Source: Aminicella lysinilytica
GTDB lineage: Bacteria; Bacillota; Clostridia; Peptostreptococcales; Anaerovoracaceae
Assembly (NCBI RefSeq): GCF_004362975.1
Contig: NZ_SNXO01000009.1
Location: 1 to 64,000 of the forward strand
Length of the DNA stretch: 64,000 nucleotides
Reading direction: 5' to 3'
A program made the translations under genes and the position numbers. Below the pieces are notes generated by a model. It did no database searches and was not told the DNA's origin. It saw only the letters and a list, made by a program, of their open reading frames with translations. Shown piece after piece: positions 28,101 through 37,040 of the stretch; the first letter of the stretch is position 1; every line of letters starts with the position of its first letter.

Positions 28101-29294
28101 TTATTCCAGTCTCACGTTTATCTTGGACGGATCCGCCGCTAACCCGGTGTATGTCCCGTCGCACTTTACAGTCAGACTGACTGAATGAGTACCGGATCCA
28201 AGTCCGTCGCAATCGGCTGACAGACTGATATCACTTTTGCTTATCTTATTTATCTTGGACGCTATTCCCGTTACTGTTACAGTAACAGTTCCCGTCTTGA
28301 CATTTCCGGAAAGGTCGCTGCCGACATTGTTCAGATCGACGCTGTCTCCGTCAAATGTAAATTCCCTGCTGTGCATCTCCGATGTGACCTTGACATTCAG
28401 CACCAGATCTCTGGAATCATCAGAAAGCCAGATCTGATCCGGCAGATTCGGAACGATATCCACATCAGTGCTCTTGGTTATGCCCGTTACATCTATAGTG
28501 TCCGCCGTAATAGAATCCACCTTCTTCAAGGCCCTGTCAGGGCCCTTGATCTTAACCTTCTCAGGGGCGGTAGTCGTACGCTTATACCCGTCGCTGGAAC
28601 TGTTGGTCACAGGTACCTTCAGACTTACAGTTTTAGTGTAATACAAGGCCGATGTGATCTTGGCCGTGTTCTGCGACAAGCCGATATTCTTAACTTCATT
28701 TCCGTGTTTGTCTACAGGCACCAGGTTACTGCTGGTAGATGTTTCATCGGTGGAAACATTGTCGGAACTTATGGTTGCTTTCACATAGGCCACCTTATTG
28801 ACAAGTGACCTGGCTCCCGACACTGTTACGTTCTCAGGATCGGTCTTGATGGTGGTCGGCTCCTCGCCCTTGGCGTAGTTGCCCGTGTATTTCACCCTGA
28901 TATTCCGCCTGACTGTCTGCTTTTTCTCCACAGTTACTGTGATCTTGGTCAGGCTCTGGTTCTTCACCTCCGCGCTGTCTGGCACGGACAAATTGATCTT
29001 AAGCTGATTATCGCCTTCCGTTGCATCAGACAGGTCAACTGTTGCCACTATATCGGCAGTTTTTATCTTGCTGAGGCTGTTGCGTTTGCCGGAAAGTGTG
29101 ATCGTCATAGTCTCATCGCTGGCGCCAACTACAGCCAGACCGTTATCGCTGAGAGTCTGGGAGTTGGTCAGGGTCACAGGGATGTCCCTGTATGACTTGG
29201 TCGTGACCGGATTCATTTCCCCGACAACGTACATCCACAGTATGACGGCAAGTATCAGGGAGATTATCATGTTACCTTTTTTACTTTGTACCAT
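28101..29294 (-). CDS. cdaR: CdaR, YbbR-domain regulator of CdaA
   Basis: CdaR is a membrane-anchored extracellular regulator of the diadenylate cyclase. It has 397 residues with one N-terminal membrane segment (IISLILAVILWMYVVGEMNP) and then three to four YbbR beta-domains, each with the V.V.G.....V hallmark. It overlaps cdaA by 14 bp, the conserved cdaA-cdaR arrangement. Confidence 0.93.
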   Translation of the reverse strand: MVQSKKGNMIISLILAVILWMYVVGEMNPVTTKSYRDIPVTLTNSQTLSDNGLAVVGASDETMTITLSGKRNSLSKIKTADIVATVDLSDATEGDNQLKINLSVPDSAEVKNQSLTKITVTVEKKQTVRRNIRVKYTGNYAKGEEPTTIKTDPENVTVSGARSLVNKVAYVKATISSDNVSTDETSTSSNLVPVDKHGNEVKNIGLSQNTAKITSALYYTKTVSLKVPVTNSSSDGYKRTTTAPEKVKIKGPDRALKKVDSITADTIDVTGITKSTDVDIVPNLPDQIWLSDDSRDLVLNVKVTSEMHSREFTFDGDSVDLNNVGSDLSGNVKTGTVTVTVTGIASKINKISKSDISLSADCDGLGSGTHSVSLTVKCDGTYTGLAADPSKINVRLE

Positions 29295-30132
29295 CTTTCT
29301 TCCTCCCCAGGTGCTCTGTCAACTTGCTGAACATAGATGATCCATCAGCGGAATCATCAGGTATGTAAAGGTCGAATAAAGTCTTCTCGACGGTTTTAAT
29401 GTCGAGGAATCTCTGGATTCTTCCGTCTTTTGCAATAGAAATTATGCCGGTCTCCTCGCTTACGATGAGTACCAGGGCGTCCGAATTCTCAGTTATGCCT
29501 ATGCCTGCTCTGTGGCGGGTGCCGAGGCTCTTGTTAAGGTTGTTGTTTCCTGTCAGGGGCAAAACGCAGCCTGCGGCGTAGATCTTGTCTCCGCGGATTA
29601 TGGCCGCTCCGTCGTGTAGAGGCGATCCCTCGTAGAAAAGATTGCCAAGGATCTGGGCTGAAATGTCAGCGTTGATGACTGTGCCGGTCTCAGCTATATC
29701 CTGAAGGGTGATCTCACGTTCGAATACCATGAGGGCGCCGGTCTTGGTAGCGGAAAATGACCTGACGGCACTGACGATCTCATCTGTTATCTGTTTGGCT
29801 CTGTCCTTGTCTACTTCAACAAGTCTGGTCCGGGACAGCTTGGTTCGTCCCATGAATTCCAGGCCTCTTCTTATTTCCGGCTGGAACAGTACTACCAGGG
29901 CGAAAAGGCCGATGGTAAATGCTCCTCCAAGTATCCAATGTATCATATGTAAATCAAGGAATCCTGACAGAAAATATGCCACGACTAAGATAAGGAGTCC
30001 CTTAACAAGCTGCTGAGCCCTCGTCTCCTTGATAAATTCCAGTATTTTATATATCACGAATGTCGTGATAAGGATGTCGAAAACGTCGTTTATTCCGACG
30101 CTCGAAAAAATGTTATAAAAAAAATCCTGCAT
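29281..30132 (-). CDS. cdaA: Diadenylate cyclase CdaA
   Basis: CdaA makes cyclic di-AMP from two ATP. It has 283 residues with three N-terminal membrane segments and a DAC domain carrying LHDGAAIIRGD (DGA motif) and GTRHRAGIGITE (RHR motif). Cyclic di-AMP controls potassium and osmolyte balance and couples to wall synthesis through glmM. GAAAGGGTG precedes the ATG. First gene of the leftward run ending near 20.85 kb. Confidence 0.97.
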   Translation of the reverse strand: MQDFFYNIFSSVGINDVFDILITTFVIYKILEFIKETRAQQLVKGLLILVVAYFLSGFLDLHMIHWILGGAFTIGLFALVVLFQPEIRRGLEFMGRTKLSRTRLVEVDKDRAKQITDEIVSAVRSFSATKTGALMVFEREITLQDIAETGTVINADISAQILGNLFYEGSPLHDGAAIIRGDKIYAAGCVLPLTGNNNLNKSLGTRHRAGIGITENSDALVLIVSEETGIISIAKDGRIQRFLDIKTVEKTLFDLYIPDDSADGSSMFSKLTEHLGRKKDGTK

Positions 30133-30227
30133 ACTTCACCCTTTCAAATATACTCTTTATATTTTACTCGAAAATGCGCAATAATTCAAGGGATGCACGG
30201 CCATTTAATAAATCCTTAAGGAATCTT

Positions 30228-30258
30228 CAAAAAGGGCGGGCCGCATCTGCGACCCGCC
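30228..30258 (-). terminator. Terminator of hpf
   Basis: GGCGGGTCGC / GCGGCCCGCC hairpin followed by CTTTTT on the minus strand. Confidence 0.9.
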
Positions 30259-30269
30259 AAATATTCCAA

Positions 30270-30797
30270 TTAGTATGTAGTCTCCAGCACGCCATAATTG
30301 TTGTCTTTTCTCTTATATACAACATTGACGCTGTCTGTCTCCATGTCCAGGAATACGAAGAAATTATGCTGCAGCATTTCCATCTCCAGTATAGCTTCAT
30401 CAACTGACATCGGTCTCAGCTGGAACTTCTTGGTCCTCATTACCTTAACATCTTCGACTTCATCCTCGTCCTCCGGTACGAACTCGAACTTCAAGGCCTT
30501 ATTATCGTTATATCTTTTCTTCAGTTTGCCCTTGAATTTAGACATCTGACTTGAAAGTTTGTCTACGACTTTATCGATCCCCTCATAAATGTCAGGTGTT
30601 ACTTCCTCAGCTCTGAAAACTGCTCCCTTGGCATTGATAGTTGCCTCGATTTTATCTTTTCCCCTTTCCTGTGATAGAACTACGTTTACCGTAATGTCAT
30701 CTGAGAAGTACTTGCCGAGCCTTTCGAATTTCTTCTCCATGGTCTCCTGCAGGCGCTGATAAGTGTTAAAATTCTTTCCTGTAATATTAACCTTCAT
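30270..30797 (-). CDS. hpf: Ribosome hibernation promoting factor, long form
   Basis: This protein dimerises 70S ribosomes into inactive 100S particles in stationary phase. It has 175 residues: an N-terminal S30AE domain (MKVNITGKNFNTYQRL), a charged linker, and the C-terminal dimerisation domain (FQLRPMSVDEAILEMEMLQH). It has its own promoter at 30829-30857, AGGGAGG before the ATG and a terminator after it. The raiA RNA lies just upstream, as the name of that motif implies. Confidence 0.96.
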   Translation of the reverse strand: MKVNITGKNFNTYQRLQETMEKKFERLGKYFSDDITVNVVLSQERGKDKIEATINAKGAVFRAEEVTPDIYEGIDKVVDKLSSQMSKFKGKLKKRYNDNKALKFEFVPEDEDEVEDVKVMRTKKFQLRPMSVDEAILEMEMLQHNFFVFLDMETDSVNVVYKRKDNNYGVLETTY

Positions 30798-30828
30798 ATG
30801 ATGACCTCCCTTTTATATTTGATAATTA

Positions 30829-30857
30829 ATTATAACATAGTTACCTCTTCATTACAA
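30829..30857 (-). promoter_or_regulatory. Sigma-A promoter of hpf
   Basis: Minus strand TTGTAA (30852-30857), a 17-nt spacer and TATAAT (30829-30834). It lies between the raiA RNA and hpf, so hpf can be read independently. Confidence 0.7.
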
Positions 30858-30865
30858 TAAAATAA

Positions 30866-31036
30866 GCAGTTATTCGGCTGACCTGGTCTTTGCCCCCACA
30901 CTCGCCTTAACCGGGATTTTCCCGAGGACTTACATCTAGAATACGCCATGCTCGCCGGGGCTCTCTGCCCCGGTTTACGTGGATCCCTTTGCCCGTATCT
31001 GGCATGGATTTTCAACCACAGACCCGAATAACTGCC
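30866..31036 (-). ncRNA. raiA noncoding RNA
   Basis: This is a structured RNA of about 170 nt with its own promoter. The ends GCAGTTATTCGG and CCGAATAACTGC form a perfect 12-bp closing stem. Inside are a strong CCGGGGC/GCCCCGG hairpin, a CGGGAAAATCCCG hairpin and a CATGCC / GCATGG pairing. The position, after comFC and before hpf (raiA), is diagnostic for the raiA motif. That RNA is known from Clostridia and Actinobacteria and has been linked to sporulation and aggregation. The identification rests on position and fold. The main alternative is 6S RNA; a cobalamin riboswitch is less likely given the neighbours. Confidence 0.8.
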
Positions 31037-31041
31037 TTGAC

Positions 31042-31070
31042 ATTATATCAATATTTCGCCGCAAATGCAA
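31042..31070 (-). promoter_or_regulatory. Sigma-A promoter of the raiA RNA
   Basis: Minus strand TTGCAT, a 17-nt spacer and TATAAT (31042-31047). It lies at the 3' end of comFC, with the predicted RNA start near 31035. Confidence 0.75.
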
Positions 31071-31695
31071 TGAAAATCACATCGGCCGGCTCATCTGGCG
31101 TCATAGCCCGGTAACATTCCAGGGCCGTTGCGCCTGTCGTATAGAAATCGTCGAGCAAAAGCACACGTCTGCCACGCAGCTTTTCCCTACATTTTTCGTC
31201 TGCCACAAAACATCCTCTGACATTTATCTCACGCTCCGTAGGTGAAAGGCCGCGCATAGGCGCGGTGTTTTTTGTGCGGCGAAGTGCCCCCGGCGAGAAA
31301 TCTTTCCCGGTGGCTTTTGCCAGGTATTTGCCTATGAGCGACGTCTGGTTGAAGCCACGCGTCTGCTCCTTGTCGTGATTCATGGGCACGGGCACGATAA
31401 CATCGTAGTCCACGCCGGCCAGAGCCAGCCTGTCCTTCATCATGGCGGCTATGTCCCTGGCGATGTACTTTTTGCCGTTGTATTTTAAGGAAAAAATCAG
31501 TGTTCTCTCATAGATCCCGTACTCAGCGCACCGAAGCATCCTGAGACCGTCCTTCTCGCGGATGTCGCCTGTGTCCCACTTGATGTGGCGAACGCAGTGA
31601 TCGCAGAGGTTGTAGGTTCTGGTCTCGTCGATGAGATTTCCGCAGCAGTCGCAGTAGAGAGACGGCGGATATAGCAGATCAAGAATTTTCTTCAG
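31048..31695 (-). CDS. comFC: ComFC-family phosphoribosyltransferase-like protein
   Basis: The protein belongs to the ComF/GntX family used in DNA uptake and in fork rescue in some bacteria. From the only in-frame ATG (31539) it is 163 residues and lacks the family's zinc finger. The frame is open upstream and encodes CDCCGN and NLCDHC, the four-cysteine zinc ribbon, preceded by LKKILDLLYPPSLY. The best start is a CTG at 31695 overlapping the recD2 stop as CTGA, giving 215 residues. The PRPP loop appears as LLDDFYTTGATALE. Non-ATG initiation by coupling is inferred. Confidence 0.85.
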   Translation of the reverse strand: MKKILDLLYPPSLYCDCCGNLIDETRTYNLCDHCVRHIKWDTGDIREKDGLRMLRCAEYGIYERTLIFSLKYNGKKYIARDIAAMMKDRLALAGVDYDVIVPVPMNHDKEQTRGFNQTSLIGKYLAKATGKDFSPGALRRTKNTAPMRGLSPTEREINVRGCFVADEKCREKLRGRRVLLLDDFYTTGATALECYRAMTPDEPADVIFIAFAAKY

Positions 31696-33923
31696 GATTC
31701 CAGCGATAGCAATTTCTCCAGTCTCGGGCGAAGACCCGAATAGCGCATTTTGATTCGGTCGTTGTCGACCATGGCGTCCAGACGATTTTCCATGCCCACC
31801 AGGACGACTACTCGCTTGCCTCTGGTCACAGCCGTGTAGAGCAGATTCCGGGTGGCCAGCATAGGCGGGAACCAGGAAACGGGCATGACAACTATAGGGA
31901 ATTCGCTGCCCTGGCTCTTATGAACGGTGACAGCGTAAGCCAGCTCCAGCTCGTCCAGTTGAGTGAAGTCGTATTCCACATATTTCTCATCGTCGTAAAC
32001 TACTGTCACCTTGCCATACTCATTGTCTACGGCTTTGATGAAACCTACATCGCCGTTGAATATGCCCTGGCCGTCTTCGTTGCTTCCGGGGATCTTATAG
32101 GCCAGCTGATAGTTATTCCTTATCTGCATGACTTTGTCGCCGGCCCGCAGAATGTGGTCTCTGTATTTTTTCTCCTGTACTCCTGCTTTCGGCGGATTGA
32201 AAGCCTGCTGCAGGGCTTCGTTGAGGGATGCCGTTCCGATCATTCCCTTACGTGTCGGCGTCAGGACCTGTATGTCGCTGAGCTTATCTATGCCGTCATA
32301 GTAATCCGGCAGACGTTTGGTCACCAGCTGTATCATCAGATCCAGAATGTCTCGTTCGTTGTTCCTCTCCATGAAGAAGAAGTCTGTGTTCCTGCCGTTT
32401 ATCTCAGGATACTCTCCGTGATTTATCCTGTGGGCGTTGACCACGATCATGCTCTCCTCGGCCTGGCGGAATATCTCCGTCAGCTTGGATGTCTGGATGA
32501 ACCCGCACTGGATTATGTCCAGGAGCACATTGCCTGCGCCCACTGACGGCAGCTGATCGCTGTCTCCCACCATTACCAGTCTGGTGCCCGGTTTGATAGC
32601 TTCCGTCAGACCCTGCATGAGCATCAGATCTATCATGGACGCTTCATCGACTATGACGGCGTCGAAGTCCAGAGGATCCTCGGCGGTCTTGCCGAACTGC
32701 ATGTCGGCTGTGCCCTCGGAATAGTAGTATTCCAGGAGTCGGTGTATAGTCGAGGCGTAGTGGCCGGATGTCTCGGTTATCCGCTTGGCGGCGCGCCCCG
32801 TGGGGGCTGCAATGGCTACCTTCAGGTCACTCTCCTCGAAGATGTTTATTATAGTGTTTATTATAGTAGTTTTTCCTGTGCCCGGCCCTCCTGTTATGAC
32901 GGAAAGTCCGCTGGTCAGGGACTTCTTGACGGCGGCTTTCTGCTGGTCGGAAAGTTCCACCCCCGAGGCTTTCTCTGTCAGGGCAATGGTCTTGTCTATA
33001 TCCACGGACAAAACCTTCAGCTCTCCTCTGGCTATGTCTGCGATGTTGGCGCAGACTTTCTGCTCGGCGGCGTAGTATGAATACAGGTACACGACCTTGA
33101 TGTCGTCCAGATCTTCCACCTTGACATCGCCGGTGAAGGCCATCTCCACCAGGCATTCGTAAACCTGGTCCCTGGTCAGGTCAAGGAGCTGGGCTACCCG
33201 CTCACAAAGCTCATCCTGAGGCATGTATGTGTTGCCGTCGCTTATGAAAAACATCAGGCAGTATTTGATGCCGCTTTTGATACGGAAGGGGCTGTCCCCA
33301 TTGATACCCATTTTTCCGGCGATCTCATCGGCCTTCTTGAAACCGATGCCGTAGACCTCCTCCACCAGCCTGTAAGGGTTCTCTCGGATCAGCTCCATGG
33401 AATCCTTGCCATAGGCTTTGTACAGGCGCAGGGCCGAAGCCGACGGTATGCCGAAGCCCTGAAAATACAGGGAAACCTTTGCGAATTCCCTGTGACCCGC
33501 GAAAGACTTGGCTATATCCCCGACCTTCTTTTTGCCTATGCCCGGGACTCTCGTCAGCTTACCCGGATCTTCTTCCATGATTTTCAGGGTATCCTCGCCG
33601 AAGATGTTCACTATGGCCGTGGCCGTCTTGGGGCCGATGCCCTTGATAACTCCGGACGCAAGAAAACCCTCAATTCCCACCTTAGACGACGGCAGCACTT
33701 CTTCTGCCTCTGTGAAGGCAAACTGCTCCCCGTATCTCGGATGGATCTTGAAGGTTCCTCTCAATTCATAACAGGTACCCTTAGTCGCTTTGGACAGATT
33801 GCCGACTACTGTGATCAGTTCGTCGTCAGTCTCCATTTCGGCTATGGTGTACCCGTTTTCTTCATTATGAAATATGATCTCTGTTAATACGCCCTTTTTC
33901 TCTTCCATTTCTCTCTCGATCAT
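31692..33923 (-). CDS. recD2: RecD2-type ATP-dependent DNA helicase
   Basis: This 743-residue SF1B 5'-3' helicase acts in repair independently of RecBC. It has an N-terminal OB-like domain, helix-hairpin-helix repeats (IEGFLASGVIKGIGPKTA), Walker A GGPGTGKTT, Walker B DEASMID and the C-terminal motif AYAVTVHKSQGSEFP. The ATG overlaps the upstream stop as ATGA. An ATG five codons later with GAGAGAG upstream is an alternative. Confidence 0.95.
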   Translation of the reverse strand: MIEREMEEKKGVLTEIIFHNEENGYTIAEMETDDELITVVGNLSKATKGTCYELRGTFKIHPRYGEQFAFTEAEEVLPSSKVGIEGFLASGVIKGIGPKTATAIVNIFGEDTLKIMEEDPGKLTRVPGIGKKKVGDIAKSFAGHREFAKVSLYFQGFGIPSASALRLYKAYGKDSMELIRENPYRLVEEVYGIGFKKADEIAGKMGINGDSPFRIKSGIKYCLMFFISDGNTYMPQDELCERVAQLLDLTRDQVYECLVEMAFTGDVKVEDLDDIKVVYLYSYYAAEQKVCANIADIARGELKVLSVDIDKTIALTEKASGVELSDQQKAAVKKSLTSGLSVITGGPGTGKTTIINTIINIFEESDLKVAIAAPTGRAAKRITETSGHYASTIHRLLEYYYSEGTADMQFGKTAEDPLDFDAVIVDEASMIDLMLMQGLTEAIKPGTRLVMVGDSDQLPSVGAGNVLLDIIQCGFIQTSKLTEIFRQAEESMIVVNAHRINHGEYPEINGRNTDFFFMERNNERDILDLMIQLVTKRLPDYYDGIDKLSDIQVLTPTRKGMIGTASLNEALQQAFNPPKAGVQEKKYRDHILRAGDKVMQIRNNYQLAYKIPGSNEDGQGIFNGDVGFIKAVDNEYGKVTVVYDDEKYVEYDFTQLDELELAYAVTVHKSQGSEFPIVVMPVSWFPPMLATRNLLYTAVTRGKRVVVLVGMENRLDAMVDNDRIKMRYSGLRPRLEKLLSLES

Positions 33924-35191
33924 CTCATCCAGTGAACATATCTGGACTTGGCCTTGAATTTGTTCTTGGAATATTTCTTAGCTATCTTCAGGAGATAGGT
34001 CCTGTCGTTGTTCCTTGGATCCTGATGGGCCTTGGCAAGAACCTGGTAAAGTAGGTCCTCGGCCTGCTCAGGGCTGTCGGTGATGCCGGCTTCCATGATG
34101 TCGTTGCCGTCTATTACCAGATCTTCAACAAAAACAGGCTCGTTGTTCATCTTGATCTCGCTCATGAGGTGATTGCGCGCTTCTATCTTGATGGCCGGCT
34201 GATCGTAAACTATCCTCTGGGCCTTGGCCAGCATGTGCACGTAATTGTAACGCTTGAGTCCGTGTTCGCAGACATAGCGCTTGAATTCCAAGCTGTTGGA
34301 AAGGAACTGGATCTTCACCATTTCTGTCATGGCATCCTGGAGATGGGCCTCTGTTTCCGGATCGAAGTTCATCCTCTTGATGGCCTCCAGTCCGTGCTTC
34401 TCGTTGAATACCGTGTAAAGCAGCCCCAGCCTTCTCAGTCTGAGGGCCTTAGTCTTATCTATATTCTTACACAAAGTCATAAACTGCTGCATTTCGCCAG
34501 TGTTCATTTTGCGCGATACTTCTTCGCCGAAGATGACTGCCATGAGTCCCGTGTCGGCCATCATGTTCAAAGCCTTGCCTGTGTATTCTCCTGTCAGGAC
34601 CAGTTCCAGTTCCTGCCTGATCGGCGCGATGCTGTGGTTCAGCAGGAGCCTCCAGTTTTTCAATATTGCCTGATATACGTCTTTCTGCAGGTCGAAGCCC
34701 AGGTCGGAAACGTATCTCATGGCTTCCATCATTCTGATTGGCTCTTCCTGGAATAATTCGTCGGCGTTGCCTATGGTATTGATGAGTTTCTTCTTGATGT
34801 CTTCCAATCCGCCGTATTCGTCGATGACTGTCCTCTCCGGGTTATCGGCGATGGCAGCAACTGTGAAACCGTAGTTGCTGAGTTCTTCCTGGATGGTCCC
34901 TTCCATAGTGGTGATGTCGCAGATGGCTCCCTCGATATGTGATGTTTCCTCATCATCCTCGACTTCATGAGTGAAGTCCAGTCTTAGTATGCTGTTGGCC
35001 TCGTCGATGACTTCTCCGTCCGGGAATACTTTCTTCATATCTTCCAGGCCGGCCTTGGTGACCATATCCCAATCAACTGGAACCATTCCCTTGGCCCACT
35101 GTATAATGCAGTCTCCCACGGCATAAGTTTCGAAGCCCGCTTTCTCCAGGGCCTGAAGTGCATTCAGCACGTCTTTATCGAATTTAAGCAA
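33920..35191 (-). CDS. Divergent tRNA nucleotidyltransferase / poly(A) polymerase-like protein
   Basis: This 423-residue protein has the CCA-enzyme layout: head domain, then a helical neck and body (ADELFQEEPIRMMEAMRYVSDLGFDL). The head motif that is GGxVRD in active enzymes reads AVGDCIIQWAKG here, without the second Gly and Arg. The metal-binding pair is retained as DWDMV. It could be a divergent active enzyme, a relaxed paralogue or an RNA-binding pseudoenzyme. It starts with TTG and has GAGGAGG inside the end of yhaM. It sits between yhaM and recD2. Confidence 0.75.
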   Translation of the reverse strand: MLKFDKDVLNALQALEKAGFETYAVGDCIIQWAKGMVPVDWDMVTKAGLEDMKKVFPDGEVIDEANSILRLDFTHEVEDDEETSHIEGAICDITTMEGTIQEELSNYGFTVAAIADNPERTVIDEYGGLEDIKKKLINTIGNADELFQEEPIRMMEAMRYVSDLGFDLQKDVYQAILKNWRLLLNHSIAPIRQELELVLTGEYTGKALNMMADTGLMAVIFGEEVSRKMNTGEMQQFMTLCKNIDKTKALRLRRLGLLYTVFNEKHGLEAIKRMNFDPETEAHLQDAMTEMVKIQFLSNSLEFKRYVCEHGLKRYNYVHMLAKAQRIVYDQPAIKIEARNHLMSEIKMNNEPVFVEDLVIDGNDIMEAGITDSPEQAEDLLYQVLAKAHQDPRNNDRTYLLKIAKKYSKNKFKAKSRYVHWMR

Positions 35192-36157
35192 TTACTTGTC
35201 CTCCTCGGGTTTATATAATCTCCTGTTATCAAGTGTCCATATCCGGTCGGAAAATCCGCCGGGTTCTGTGGCCGCCAGGGCATCGAACATGTCGAACATT
35301 CTGGCGTCGAGTATGTCAAGGTAATGGAGTACTTCTGCTTCCGGGAACAAAGGTTTCTTGGGGCTGCCGTATTCCGGCTCGTAGTGGTGTGACAAAACCA
35401 TATGCTCCATCATGAGTGCTTTCTCTCTCGGGAATCCCAACTCTGCGGTGATCCTGTCCAGGGATTTCACTCCCATGACGATATGCCCCAGCAGCTGGCC
35501 TTCCATGGAATATCCCGGTGAAATGCCGTACTCGTTGGACTCTATCTCGTTGAGTTTCTCCATGTCGTGGACGATTACTCCTGCCGCGACCATGTCTTTA
35601 TTCAGGTCGGTGTACACTCCGCAGACTGCGATGCCTGTCATGAGCATTCTCTTCATATGGTACAAAAGTCCGCCGTACTCGGCATGGTGGTTCTTGGATG
35701 CTGCCGGATAGTACATAAGTCTGTCACGGTTGTCGTCCAGTTCCTTCAGACAAAGGGCTCTCAGGTCCTTGTCTTCCATGGCCTCTGCTACGCCGTGGAT
35801 ATAGTTGAACATATCATCTGACTTTTCCGGGGCGGCCTTAATGTAATCGGCTATTTCCAAGCCGTCGCCGTCGTTGGCTGCCCGAATGCGAAGGACTCTC
35901 ATCTGGGTCATGCCCTGCCACTCTGTGACTTGTGCTCTGACCTTGACGATATCGCCTTCTTTTATTTTACAAAGGTTTGCTGCCTCTGTGTCGTCTACGT
36001 CCCACTTCTTGCAGGATACTTCTCCGGTCTTGTCTCCCAGTGTCACGTCCAGATACTGCTTCTTATTGGAACCCAGTTTGATCCCAATGGACTTGACCAT
36101 GAAAAAGTCCGTTATTTCATTGTCTTTAATTAAATCTTCTACGAAAAACTGCTTCAA
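35192..36157 (-). CDS. yhaM: 3'-5' exoribonuclease YhaM family
   Basis: This 321-residue protein has an N-terminal OB-fold (QYLDVTLGDKTGEVSCKKWD) and an HD phosphohydrolase domain with VIVHDMEKLNE and further His residues (LSHHYEPEYG). That combination defines YhaM/Cbf1, a 3'-5' exonuclease in RNA turnover. The start codon is TTG at 36157 with GAGGAAA upstream. First gene of yhaM-nucleotidyltransferase-like-recD2-comFC, all joined by overlaps. Confidence 0.92.
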   Translation of the reverse strand: MKQFFVEDLIKDNEITDFFMVKSIGIKLGSNKKQYLDVTLGDKTGEVSCKKWDVDDTEAANLCKIKEGDIVKVRAQVTEWQGMTQMRVLRIRAANDGDGLEIADYIKAAPEKSDDMFNYIHGVAEAMEDKDLRALCLKELDDNRDRLMYYPAASKNHHAEYGGLLYHMKRMLMTGIAVCGVYTDLNKDMVAAGVIVHDMEKLNEIESNEYGISPGYSMEGQLLGHIVMGVKSLDRITAELGFPREKALMMEHMVLSHHYEPEYGSPKKPLFPEAEVLHYLDILDARMFDMFDALAATEPGGFSDRIWTLDNRRLYKPEEDK

Positions 36158-36184
36158 ATTTCCTCACTCCATATACTAATCTGT

Positions 36185-36298
36185 GCCGGCGCTTTCATGC
36201 GCGGCCGGCACTTTCATGCGCGGCCGGCGCTTTCATGAGCGGCCGGCGCTTTCATGCGCGGCCGGCGCTTTCATGAGCGGCCGGCGCTTTCATGCGCG
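36185..36298. repeat. 19-bp tandem repeat, six units
   Basis: GCCGGCGCTTTCATGCGCG repeats six times with G/A and C/A variants. It lies directly upstream of yhaM. Confidence 0.9.
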
Positions 36299-36782
36299 GC
36301 CGGCGGCGCGGCTCGCCACCGTGCGCTGCTTGCTCCGTCTGGCATTCCGCCGTGCTCCGCACTCGGCCGGCGCGCCGTGGCTCGCCACCGTGCGCTGCAT
36401 TTTGCGTCACTGTAAATATTATAGCATAAAAAAAAGTGTAATGCTACAGAAATAATTGGGAAATTATGGAATTTATTATATGTCCCTGCCAGAGAGCGGC
36501 CGCGGGCGCTGTGCTTTCGCGCCGAGGCTGGCCGCGGGCGCTGTGCGCTGCGCAGCTGATCATATTTTCGGTGCGCTGCGCCTCTTCGCCGCGCAGCTGA
36601 TGTGTTTTATGATAAATCGCGATTTTTCTCTTTTAAATACGAATTTTGATTCGTAGTATCAAACCATGCATAATTATCCGATGATTATACACGTTCCTTG
36701 ATTGTAGACCAAACAACCGCCAACTGATTGTACGTACGCCAGTACAAAGAGTATCCTCAAGACCTTGATGTGGCTCATTATC

Positions 36783-36818
36783 CGCACTTTTTATCGGTGA
36801 ATCCGACTAAAACGTGCG
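36783..36818. repeat. Solo 36-nt CGCAC...GTGCG unit
   Basis: It starts CGCACTTTTTATC and ends AAAACGTGCG, exactly 36 nt like the array units, with no neighbouring unit at 26 nt. Confidence 0.6.
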
Positions 36819-37040
36819 CCATAACTCAGATTCCAATTACGACTTCGTATTTTTGATTCCAAAAACGACTAAAAATCATAAAACACTTATTCGGGGTTTT
36901 CACCAAATTTAAAGGAAAGTAAATATTATTCGTAGGAATTGTATAGCGGCGGACATCCGCTATTTTTTACACAAAAAAACATGCGGCCGCAAAGCCGCAC
37001 ATCATAATTATCAGCGTGTCAAAATCATCTGCACTTATTT

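Larger units (their letters stand above)
36158..37040. other. Repeat-rich gene-free stretch
   Basis: This holds a 19-bp tandem repeat (36185-36298), GC-rich blocks of GCGCGGCCGG and CTGCGC type up to 36600, AT-rich DNA, and one solo 36-nt unit (36783-36818). Open frames here arise from the repeats and lack ribosome sites. Confidence 0.7.

Noticed and set aside
30866-31036. SRP RNA or cobalamin riboswitch
   Set aside because: The GGAAG tetraloop region of SRP RNA is missing, and no cobalamin-related gene lies downstream. Position between comFC and hpf fits the raiA RNA better.
36183-36455. 90-codon plus-strand open frame
   Set aside because: It is a by-product of the 19-bp tandem repeat, with no ribosome site and no folded-protein character.
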